Part shown: in pieces, positions 32,088-38,837 of the stretch | Layout of the letters: the number at the start of each line of letters is the position of its first letter | Position numbering within the stretch: the first letter of the stretch is position 1 | Assembly (NCBI GenBank): GCA_000720805.1 | Contig: JODI01000004.1 | Span: 1-64,000, forward strand | Length of the DNA: 64,000 nucleotides | From: Streptomyces violaceoruber | Lineage (GTDB): Bacteria; Actinomycetota; Actinomycetes; Streptomycetales; Streptomycetaceae | Reading direction: 5' to 3' | Made by a program: the position numbers and the translations under genes | The notes under the pieces: generated by a model | What the model was told of the DNA's origin: nothing | Seen by the model: the letters and a program-made list of their open reading frames with translations, nothing else | The model's database searches: none

Positions 32088-32510
32088 CTACGCGGCGTCG
32101 CGACGCCCGGCACGCACTCCCCCACTCTCGACTTCGCTCGAGCGGGGGGACCCCCATGCCGCACGGCGCGAAGGGCCAGGTGGCTCCGCCTCAGGGTCGG
32201 CGAGGACCACCCAGCCCGTGCCGTCCGCGTTGCGCCGGTCGTCGACCAGCGTGGCCCCGAGGGCGAGCAGACGCTCGACCTCCTCGTCACGGGTGCGGTC
32301 CTGCGGCCGAAGGTCGACATGCACCCGGTTCTTGACGGTCTTGGGCTCCGCGACGGTCACGAACAGCAGACCCGCCCCCTCGATCAGCGCCTCCTCGTCC
32401 CCCGGCTTGTCGTCCTCGTGCACGGGCTGTCCCAGGACCTGCGACCAGAAGGCGGCGAGGTGGTAGGCGTCGGCGGAATCGATCGTCACATGGCGTATCG
32501 CGGAGGTCAT
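32088..32510 (-). CDS. VOC (glyoxalase-like) protein with altered C-terminus
   Basis: The product begins with a typical vicinal-oxygen-chelate half: RHVTIDSADAYHLAAFWSQV and later NRVHVDLRPQDR and GTGWVVLADPE. Normal members then end with a metal-ligand GNEFCV-type segment. Here ADPE is followed instead by about 35 Arg/Ser/Gly-rich residues encoded by a GC-rich palindromic intergenic repeat (32117-32158). The original 3' end was probably replaced or disrupted, leaving a product of 140 residues that may not function. It converges with the methyltransferase gene and lies just after the sirtuin remnant. Confidence 0.65.
   Translation of the reverse strand: MTSAIRHVTIDSADAYHLAAFWSQVLGQPVHEDDKPGDEEALIEGAGLLFVTVAEPKTVKNRVHVDLRPQDRTRDEEVERLLALGATLVDDRRNADGTGWVVLADPEAEPPGPSRRAAWGSPRSSEVESGGVRAGRRDAA
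32117..32158. repeat. Streptomyces-type palindromic intergenic element
   Basis: The stretch contains CCCCC (32119-32123), CTCGA (32127-32131), a short loop, TCGAG (32138-32142), then GGGGG and ACCCCCAT. From memory, this CTCCCCCACTCTCG...GGGGGGACCCCCAT motif recurs in intergenic regions of many Streptomyces genomes. Here it runs into the 3' end of the VOC gene and can act as a terminator between convergent genes. Confidence 0.65.
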
Positions 32511-32525
32511 GACCCAGATTCTTGT

Positions 32526-33203
32526 CTAGCCGCCGATGTCCCGCAGGACCTTCGGCAACGCCGTCCCGATCGGGTCGCGGATCACCTCGTCCGCCCGTTC
32601 GTCGTACGGCGTCGGCTCGGCGTTGACGATGATCAGCCGCGCGCCGTGATCGGCGGCGATCCCGGCGAGCCCCGCCGCCGGCTGCACCTGCAGGCTGCTC
32701 CCGACCGCGATGAACACCTGGCACGCCTTGCTGATCGCGAGCGCTTCACCCAGCACCACCGGATCGAGCGGCTCCCCGAACATCACCGTCGCCGGCTTCA
32801 GGATCCCGCCGCACTCCAGACACGGCGGATCCTCCTCCCCGGCCTCCACTCGGGCCAGCGCGTCCGCCATCGGCCCGCGCGCATGACATCCGGTGCACAC
32901 GACACTCCGTGCGCTGCCGTGCAGTTCGAGCACCTTGCGGGTGGGCATCCCGGCGAGCTGGTGCAGCCCGTCCACGTTCTGCGTGATCACCCGCACCGGC
33001 ACCCCGGACCGCTCCAGCCCGGCCACCGCCCGGTGCGCGGCGTTCGGCTCGGCCTGGAGGGTCCGGTTCTCGCGCCGCATCCGCCAGGACCGCCGCCGGA
33101 TCTCCGGATCACCCATGTAGTACTCGTACGTCACGAGCTTCTCGGCCTCCGGATCCCGCCGCCACAGCCCGTTCGGCCCGCGGTAGTCGGGAATGCCGGA
33201 GTC
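32526..33203 (-). pseudogene. 3' part of the host sirtuin gene, cut by the integrated element
   Basis: The frame encodes a CobB-type NAD-dependent deacylase from DSGIPDYRGPNGLW onward: VITQNVDGLHQL, two zinc-binding CxxC pairs (CTGC and CLEC), and IAVGSSLQVQPAAGLAG. The N-terminal GAGIST NAD-binding motif is missing; it lies 15 kb away at 48338-48385. Upstream of codon DSG the sequence is element DNA, where a few in-frame codons (from about 33209) could start a truncated protein without the Rossmann glycine loop. It differs from the element-borne copy at about 17 of some 220 positions by my count. Confidence 0.92.
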
Positions 33204-33228
33204 GCAAGGCATGGGCAGATGTAACACC
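33202..33228. other. attL: junction of sirtuin 3' part and left end of the element
   Basis: The core TC is at 33202-33203 and the element arm of 25 bases at 33204-33228. That arm matches the arm at 48311-48335 (same strand) in 18 of 25 positions, giving a near-symmetric attP when joined around the core. Host DNA continues leftward with the sirtuin codons for DSGIPDYRG. Confidence 0.85.
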
Positions 33229-33319
33229 AATCTCCATGACCGGACGCTCCGATGGGAAGCCGCGAACCTTGGCACCGTGCCCTGTATCATGAGAGCAAGC
33301 AGACGTGAGGGGAGGCGCC

Positions 33320-34114
33320 GTGAGTTTCTACACCAACTCAGCGGCGCTATGGCCTTGGTGTCAGTCGAGTGTGTGCTCTCAGGCGGCCGGTAGTGTGCAC
33401 CTCGACCGAGAGGCAGTCAGCTCTCCGATCAACCAGCGTGTTCTCAACAGTGAGTATGTGGCAACGGCGACGTCTCTACACTGTGCATCCTTATCGTCAG
33501 TGTCCGCGGAAGAACAGATACCGGCTCCGCCCTTTGGCATCGAATTCGGCGGCGTATCGTCAGGTAAGGCGTTGTCTTTCCGCGTAAAAGCGATGCGAAT
33601 TGCTGTCGCTCTGGACGGACTTGCCCACGCAGAGGCAGCCTTTGACAACACAACCGTTGCAGCTGGCGGAGCACCCGCTTCCGAGATGACGGGTGAAGGT
33701 AAGTCCTTCATCTTTGCTCAACTGATCGGGCGCTTGAGGCGGGTTGGGTTTGCGTATCGTCCATCTGACGTTGCCGATGTCCAGCGCATCGTGCAGAACG
33801 CGTTCGGGACGGCACTCTCTTCTTGCCCCTCCCCCCTCGAATTTCTGATTCAACAGTTCCGGGGCGCTCTAGGACTAAACCGTGCGAGTAGCAGGAATCT
33901 GAGGTCTGAACTCCTTCGGCTTGTTGGCCTCCGCTGTCTCGTCTTTGCGTGGCATCGCGATCGGCTTGATGGCGTTGACTCCAAGGGGCGGGTCTACCTT
34001 CGTACGGCCCTCACCGGGGCAAGTTCACGCAACGCGCCACCCGCAGCCGCTGTCGTGCGGAGGTCCGGGACGACCGGGACCCGAGACCTGCCGCCCATGC
34101 ACCTCGTAGCATGA
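33320..34114 (+). CDS. Hypothetical cargo protein near the left end
   Basis: The 264-residue frame starts at GTG 33320, preceded by GGGGAGG at good spacing. The middle part (MRIAVALDGLAHAEAAFDN, IFAQLIGRLRRVGFAYRPS and NAFGTALSSCPSPLEFLIQQ) looks like a folded protein. The ends are Ser/Arg-rich and less convincing, and third-position GC is weaker than in host genes, so the true limits may differ. I recognise no family. It is the first gene inside the element and faces away from attL. Confidence 0.4.
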   Translation: MSFYTNSAALWPWCQSSVCSQAAGSVHLDREAVSSPINQRVLNSEYVATATSLHCASLSSVSAEEQIPAPPFGIEFGGVSSGKALSFRVKAMRIAVALDGLAHAEAAFDNTTVAAGGAPASEMTGEGKSFIFAQLIGRLRRVGFAYRPSDVADVQRIVQNAFGTALSSCPSPLEFLIQQFRGALGLNRASSRNLRSELLRLVGLRCLVFAWHRDRLDGVDSKGRVYLRTALTGASSRNAPPAAAVVRRSGTTGTRDLPPMHLVA

Positions 34115-34162
34115 TCACGAATTCCTAGGCTGCGCCCGGTCCGTAGCTGAAGGAATCGTTCG

Positions 34163-34363
34163 GTGCAGCGGGAACCATATGTAAAGGCGCTCTTTCTCAC
34201 GATCGCCGTCCTCCTCTCTTTGCTCGTGGCACTTGTCGCTGCCTTCCTGTCCTGGAGGTCGGGCACCGATCCGGCGGGTGCATCTCTTTACGGAGGTGGA
34301 GCTTTCATCCTGTGGATGACCTTGTGTGTGTCCATCCTCTCGGCGCTGCGATTGCTTGAGTAG
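34163..34363 (+). CDS. Small two-helix membrane protein
   Basis: The 66-residue product has two hydrophobic segments: ALFLTIAVLLSLLVALVAAF, and a second rich in Gly, Trp, Met and Leu (about residues 41-62). A short SWRSGTDP linker separates them. The GTG start has GAAGGA upstream. It is probably an integral membrane protein of the element; the function is unknown and no partner is evident. The 310 bases after it (34364-34677) hold no supported gene. Confidence 0.6.
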   Translation: MQREPYVKALFLTIAVLLSLLVALVAAFLSWRSGTDPAGASLYGGGAFILWMTLCVSILSALRLLE

Positions 34364-34677
34364 CCGATGGTCTGTGGACGGCGGCGCGTTCACTGGAGTG
34401 GACTTCTTAGCCCAACCGCTGGCTGCCTGCTCCGAAGTGGAAGCACACGGACACGTGGGATGAAGTGGTGCGTCGAAGGCATGGAACGACGCGGATCGGC
34501 TTTCGCCACGGTCTTGTGGGATGCTTGGCTAATTTCGCTGTCATGTTGCCGTTGTCGGAACTGATGAAGGACGCTCAGTAGTATTGCTAGCGTCGCTACT
34601 GAAGGCAGGTGTGAACCGCGTTATGTGATCTCCAAGGAGTCCAGGGGCGTTCTAGCCCTTCTGAGCACGAAGGCGCC

Positions 34678-35412
34678 TTAAGCGCTCTCGCTGTTCAGGC
34701 TGGGGAGAAGCTGAGGCAGCGCGGTCCCAATCGGTTCGCGGATGACTTCGTCAGCGCGGTCGTCGTAGGGCGTGGGCTCGGCGTTGACGATGATCAGTCG
34801 TGCTCCGTGGTCGGCAGCGACCCCGGCGAGCCCGGCGGCCGGCTGTACCTGCAAACTGCTGCCGACCGCGATGAAGACCTGGCAGGCCTTGCTGATGGCT
34901 AGGGCCTCGCCGAGCACTACCGGGTCGAGCCGTTCGCCGAACATGACGGTGGCCGACTTCAGAATCCCGCCGCACTCCAGGCACGGTGGGTCCTCGTCGC
35001 CGGCCTCGACCCGGGCGAGCGCGTCCTCCATCGGCCCCCGCGCGTGACACTTCGTGCATACGAAACTCCGTGCGCTGCCGTGCAGTTCGAGCACCTTGCG
35101 AGCGGGCATCCCACCGAGCTGGTGGAGTCCGTCTACGTTCTGCGTGATGACCCGGACCGGAACGCCGGACTGCTCCAGCTCGGCGATGGCCCGGTGCGCG
35201 GCGTTGGGCTCGGCCTGAAGCGTCCGGTTCTTGCGCCGCATCTGCCACGACCGCCGGCGGATCTCCGGATCGCCCATGTAGTACTCGTAGGTCGAGAGCT
35301 TCTCGGCCTCGGGATCCCGTCGCCACAGCCCGTTGGGACCGCGATAATCAGGGATCCCGGAATCGGTCGAGACGCCTGCGCCACTGAGGATGGCGATGAG
35401 GGGCTTGGCCAT
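34678..35412 (-). CDS. Complete CobB-type sirtuin (NAD-dependent protein deacylase) carried by the element
   Basis: The 244-residue product has all sirtuin landmarks: ILSGAGVSTDSGIPDYRG at the N-terminus, VITQNVDGLHQL with the catalytic His, a Cys4 zinc ribbon (CTKC and CLEC) and IAVGSSLQVQPAAGLAG. It would remove acyl groups from lysines using NAD+. Over the shared part it is nearly identical to the host gene remnant at 32526-33203, but it carries its own N-terminus in place of the segment lost to integration. Its codons are somewhat less GC-biased, so it comes from another strain or species and was not formed by a local duplication. It may restore sirtuin activity to the lysogen-like host. 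Confidence 0.95.
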   Translation of the reverse strand: MAKPLIAILSGAGVSTDSGIPDYRGPNGLWRRDPEAEKLSTYEYYMGDPEIRRRSWQMRRKNRTLQAEPNAAHRAIAELEQSGVPVRVITQNVDGLHQLGGMPARKVLELHGSARSFVCTKCHARGPMEDALARVEAGDEDPPCLECGGILKSATVMFGERLDPVVLGEALAISKACQVFIAVGSSLQVQPAAGLAGVAADHGARLIIVNAEPTPYDDRADEVIREPIGTALPQLLPSLNSESA

Positions 35413-35783
35413 GGGCCGAGAGTAGAACTCCTGTCTGCGCGAAGCGAACGGGTATCAGGACTGTGGAGTCCCTAGCCGCCCGCTGCGCCTCAAACCTGCC
35501 GACGAGTCGGCGTCAACGATGCAGGTATCCATCGATCGGGAGCGGAAGCGGGACAGGATGACATGGGCCAAGCCGTCCTTCCGCACCCGCTCACGTCAGT
35601 GTTGCCCGCCTGCTCCTACAGGAACGGCCATACCCCGATGTAGTTGGACGGCTGGCCCAACTCGTCCAGGACTGGACAAGCTCCCCAACGACCGGTGCTG
35701 CGAGGAGCGGAACGACGGCTTGATCCAAGTCAAGCCTCCTTCATAGACCTAGGTATGCCGCCGGGACGTAGTCAGCGGGTATC
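35413..35783. other. 370-base gap with a possible gene remnant
   Basis: No complete gene is supported. One open stretch on the plus strand (about 35601-35723) encodes protein-like VARLLLQERPYPDVVGRLAQ but has a stop shortly upstream and no start codon, so it is at best the 3' end of a decayed gene. Promoters for the divergent sirtuin copy are not recognisable. Confidence 0.4.
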
Positions 35784-36302
35784 TCAGCTGACTCCTCGCA
35801 CGATGACTGATGTCTCATCGAGCAAAGACAGTTTGAACAGAGATCCATCGATTACGGGTCCCGCCCATGGCATAGGACTACTTGGCGCTGTTCCCAACTC
35901 TCTCCCAATTGCCTTTACATCCGCTCCTGGGTAATACACGTACCTGACGACGGATGTTACCCCTGAACGCTCCAAGAACCCCTCAAATACGTTGAGCGCT
36001 TCATCAATTTCGATCGCGGTGTCATTCTTCCATCTCGAATCGATTTTTACAGTGTCTCCGCTCGTAGATATGTGGAACTGGTGACGCTGCCAATCTATTT
36101 TTATTTCGAGTTCGCCGACTGCCTTGCCGGCTGAAGTGACGGCATATATTTGGAGTTTTACGATGTACTTCTTTCTAACCCCAGCAACCGCTATGTCAAG
36201 CGATGACTTGGGAACGTTTGCACGCCGCAGTGCCACTCTAACTTGCTGCTCCAGGAGGTCCATACGTGTAAACGTCCCGGTATGGGTTACGGTTCTAGCC
36301 AT
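35784..36302 (-). CDS. Unrecognised 172-residue partner of the Rca-like ATPase (possible HORMA-like fold)
   Basis: The product has a Thr-rich first strand (ARTVTHTGTFTRMDLLEQQV), a helix and a beta-hairpin pattern (YIVKLQIYAVTSAGKAVGEL then EIKIDW). Later come FEGFLERSGVTSVVRYVYY and an Arg/Pro/Gly-poor end. I do not recognise it with confidence. The opening strand-helix pattern and following hairpin recall bacterial HORMA-domain proteins, which are remodelled by AAA+ TRIP13 ATPases, but key features of the C-terminal safety belt are not evident. It starts 15 bases after the ATPase gene, and its DNA is AT-rich (26 G+C in the 60 bases 36001-36060). It may be the substrate or effector of the ATPase. 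Confidence 0.75.
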   Translation of the reverse strand: MARTVTHTGTFTRMDLLEQQVRVALRRANVPKSSLDIAVAGVRKKYIVKLQIYAVTSAGKAVGELEIKIDWQRHQFHISTSGDTVKIDSRWKNDTAIEIDEALNVFEGFLERSGVTSVVRYVYYPGADVKAIGRELGTAPSSPMPWAGPVIDGSLFKLSLLDETSVIVRGVS

Positions 36303-36317
36303 TACTTATGCGCCCTT

Positions 36318-37154
36318 TCATTGACCCACTAGGTGGTTCACTAGGCGTCCCTGTTCTTCCATCTCCCTACCCATGGCGCTGAGCAGCTCAATGGAAATTT
36401 TGGAGTTCACTTTAGGGTTTTCGCCAGCAGCAATCTGGCAAAATGCTTCGTGTACCCCGATGCGATCGATGTGACGCCAGAAGGCATCATCAAATATCTG
36501 AGATCTCAAGTGAGAAAAGAACGCAATTGACTGATCTGGAAATTGCCTAATGAGCTTGTCGCACTCTTCTGGACTTAGTTCATTGAAGATTGCTGCTACT
36601 ATGTCTCGACGCTCTGCTTGTGTGGGAGTCCACGTGAAGGAATTCATCCGCCCCGCGCGCACCAGTGGTGGATACAACTTCGTGAAATCATTACCGGTCA
36701 GAATTATAGGTACGCGTTTCACGCTCCGGGTCTCAACCAAAGTCGGCGCATCCGCGAGGTTCATCAACTCGCCGAAAACATTTTGGCGATTCACGGTGTA
36801 CTGGACGAGTTCTCCCCACTCGCCTACCGCCGCATCTATGTCATTTATGACAAGTGCCGCGGGTGCGTATTTCGCAGCCGATCGGGACCTTGCTTGTGAG
36901 CACTTCGCGTATGCGTCCCTGATAACCTGCGCGGGCTGGCCAGCTTCTACGCTTTCCAGCTCTCCTCCAGAAATTGTTACGGTATGTGCATCAATCTCCT
37001 CCAATACCTTTTGGCATTGGTACGTCTTTCCCTCTCCGCTAGGCCCATGTACGCCGAGAATTAGAGGAGTCTCGCTCCCGGGATGAGGCATCAAATTCTT
37101 GTAGAGATGAAGCAGTATTCCACGTTGGAAGCGCTCGGGGATCGTATCGAACAT
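36318..37154 (-). CDS. AAA+ ATPase homologous to the RuBisCO activase core
   Basis: The 278-residue product has Walker A GPSGEGKT, Walker B VINDID, sensor-1 Asn in VPIILTGNDF and an arginine-finger-like RAGRM. It follows the plant/cyanobacterial RuBisCO activase core very closely from memory: TPLILGVHG, SGGELESVEAGQP, QYTVNRQNVFGELMNLAD, then the helical part QFPDQSIAFFSHLRSQIFDD. The plant N-terminal extension is absent. ATG 37154 has AGAGG upstream and lies one base after the stop of the preceding gene; an upstream in-frame start (37226) overlaps that gene. No RuBisCO is encoded here, so it must remodel another protein, most simply one of its operon partners. The low GC shows foreign origin. 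Confidence 0.88.
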   Translation of the reverse strand: MFDTIPERFQRGILLHLYKNLMPHPGSETPLILGVHGPSGEGKTYQCQKVLEEIDAHTVTISGGELESVEAGQPAQVIRDAYAKCSQARSRSAAKYAPAALVINDIDAAVGEWGELVQYTVNRQNVFGELMNLADAPTLVETRSVKRVPIILTGNDFTKLYPPLVRAGRMNSFTWTPTQAERRDIVAAIFNELSPEECDKLIRQFPDQSIAFFSHLRSQIFDDAFWRHIDRIGVHEAFCQIAAGENPKVNSKISIELLSAMGREMEEQGRLVNHLVGQ

Positions 37155-37155
37155 G

Positions 37156-37638
37156 CTAATTACCTCTACGTCTTTGTATGTTATCTTCCATTTTGGACAA
37201 TGCTGACCGCAGGTCGAAAGACGCATCAGGGACCGTTACGAACTCTATATCCGCGTCCCTCTGTGTCATTTCTTCTTCTAGCTGCTGTCTGCGCGACGCG
37301 ACTGCTTCATCAAGTCTTTTCAGTCGTAGTTCAAGCTCGCTACGTGGGGATTTGAAGTCTGCTGAGCGATACCTAGCATTCGGGGAAATTCGAATAATGT
37401 TTCCCCTTCTCTCCAAGTCGGGGTCCGTGTCAGCCAGCATCGCGACTTCGCGAACTATGCCAGCTACAATCTTGCGAATTTCCTCTTCCCGAAGTTCAGG
37501 CTCCGCACGACTTAGAACGACCTGCCTGACTGTTTCCTCAATCTCCTCGCGCCTTGCTGCCTTGCGCCGTCCAGAAACGAAATCTGATAGCACGTTCGCC
37601 AGAATGGATTGGGCGATGCCGAGGAAAAATTCGATCAT
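37156..37638 (-). CDS. Helical/coiled-coil protein, first gene of the Rca-like operon
   Basis: The 160-residue product opens with an amphipathic hydrophobic segment (MIEFFLGIAQSILANVLSDF). A charged helix follows (RREEIEETVRQVVLSRAEPE), then a possible coiled coil around residues 98-130 (LRLKRLDEAVASRRQQLEEE). No enzyme motif is seen. The N-terminus could sit at a membrane. ATG 37638 has AGGTGA in front. Its stop is one base before the ATPase start, so the two are translationally coupled. A short upstream frame (37635-37730, ending WFPPAGDER) overlaps the ATG by ATGA and might be a leader peptide or the end of a lost gene. Confidence 0.75.
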   Translation of the reverse strand: MIEFFLGIAQSILANVLSDFVSGRRKAARREEIEETVRQVVLSRAEPELREEEIRKIVAGIVREVAMLADTDPDLERRGNIIRISPNARYRSADFKSPRSELELRLKRLDEAVASRRQQLEEEMTQRDADIEFVTVPDASFDLRSALSKMEDNIQRRRGN

Positions 37639-37919
37639 CGTTCGTCACCTGCCGGTGGAAACCAGGGACGGATCTCGGAGAATGACTCCGCGTTGACCCT
37701 CTCCTCAACTCCACCGTGACACTGGCCCATCAATCTGTCCAACGCTACCGATGACAGCCAGTCTGGGAGAGGCGGGGGCAGCTTTGTGAGCGTGGGGCTG
37801 GCACTCGTCTGTGAACCCGGAACCTGGGTACGGTCTTGGTCGTGTCTGGCGCACGTCGGGTTGGTCACCCGTAGATGTGCGCCGGTTGATCGCGTGCGAC
37901 TAGGGGAGCTGGTACGGGC

Positions 37920-38834
37920 ATGGCGGTTGACGCTGCTCGAACGCAAGAGGGGTTTACGTCGGCGAGGGCTGCGCGGGTGATGGCCGCCGCGTGCCGGGCT
38001 GCGGGGCTCGACGACAGAGGCGCTGAGCTGATCCGCCTCGGGGAAAATGCGCTCTTTCGGCTGGCTTCGACGCCGATGATCGTGCGTGTGGCGCGGGGGG
38101 AAGAATGGCTGCCCAAAGCGCGCACCGAGGTGACCGTGTCGCGGTGGCTGACAGGGGAGGGGTTCCCTGTTGCTCGCGTCATCGAAGACCTGGAGCAGCC
38201 GCTCTTGATCGAGGGCCACCCGGTGACCTTCTGGCGTCTGATTGTTGAGGGCGACCGCAAGGCGACGTACGGCGAGCTGGGCGGCATCCTGCGGGATCTG
38301 CACTCACTCACCGTGCCGGATGGTCTGGTACTCCCGCCGTTCGACCCCTTCGACAAGCAAGAGCTACGACTCGACCGGGCCGTGATCCCGGACGATGACA
38401 AGGTCTTCTTGCGGAAGCGGTGGTGGGAACTACGGGACAAGTACGCCGAGTTGACGTTCGAGACCCCCAAGGGCCCGGTGCATGGGGATGCCCATGTGCA
38501 GAATCTCATGGTTGACGATCAGGAGCGCGTCATCCTGATCGACTTCGAAGCCTTCTGTTACGACCATCCTGAGTGGGATCTGATGGTCACGTCGGTAGAG
38601 CACCACAGTCTTGGCTGGCAGACCGACGAACAGTACGGCGACTTCGTAGCTGCGTATGGGCGCGACCTGTACGACTGGCACGGGTACGAGACGTTGCGGG
38701 GCATCCAAGAGTTCGGCATGACGACGTGGCTCATGCAGAACGTGCAGGAGGACGAGGAGACTGCGGCCGAGTACCGCCGGCGCATCGCCGGTCTGCGGAA
38801 TGACGATGCCCCTCGGGACTGGCGGCCCTGGTAG
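37920..38834 (+). CDS. Aminoglycoside phosphotransferase (APH)-fold kinase
   Basis: The 304-residue product has the APH/choline-kinase fold: the nucleotide-binding N-lobe (LIRLGENALFRLASTPMIVR), the catalytic loop VHGDAHVQNLMVDD and the metal-binding VILIDFEAFCYDHPEWDL. Such kinases phosphorylate small molecules or proteins, and resistance activity is not implied. It ends just before the convergent TPR-XRE regulator (3 bases apart). From memory, this kinase, a TPR-XRE regulator and a small HATPase occur together in many Streptomyces loci, including mobile ones. Confidence 0.88.
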   Translation: MAVDAARTQEGFTSARAARVMAAACRAAGLDDRGAELIRLGENALFRLASTPMIVRVARGEEWLPKARTEVTVSRWLTGEGFPVARVIEDLEQPLLIEGHPVTFWRLIVEGDRKATYGELGGILRDLHSLTVPDGLVLPPFDPFDKQELRLDRAVIPDDDKVFLRKRWWELRDKYAELTFETPKGPVHGDAHVQNLMVDDQERVILIDFEAFCYDHPEWDLMVTSVEHHSLGWQTDEQYGDFVAAYGRDLYDWHGYETLRGIQEFGMTTWLMQNVQEDEETAAEYRRRIAGLRNDDAPRDWRPW

Positions 38835-38837
38835 CTG

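Noticed and set aside
34367..34564. Small open frame after the membrane protein
   Set aside because: Cys/Arg/Ser-rich random-looking translation without ribosome site or similarity.
34678..35412. Element-borne SIR2 as a defence NADase (Thoeris, DSR or SIR2-HerA type)
   Set aside because: It has the zinc ribbon and full-length match to the CobB-type deacylase disrupted by the element, and no effector partner domain, so a rescue copy explains it better.
35784..37638. CBASS type III system with HORMA and TRIP13
   Set aside because: No CD-NTase or effector gene is present, the ATPase is Rca-like and the HORMA similarity is only suggestive.
37635..38303. Minus-strand open frame opposite the kinase
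   Set aside because: Most of it is the complement of the well-supported kinase gene; only its last codons next to 37638 might be a leader and these are mentioned there.
37920..38834. Aminoglycoside resistance gene
   Set aside because: The APH fold is shared by many kinases; the position with regulators and the sequence give no specific sign of drug modification.
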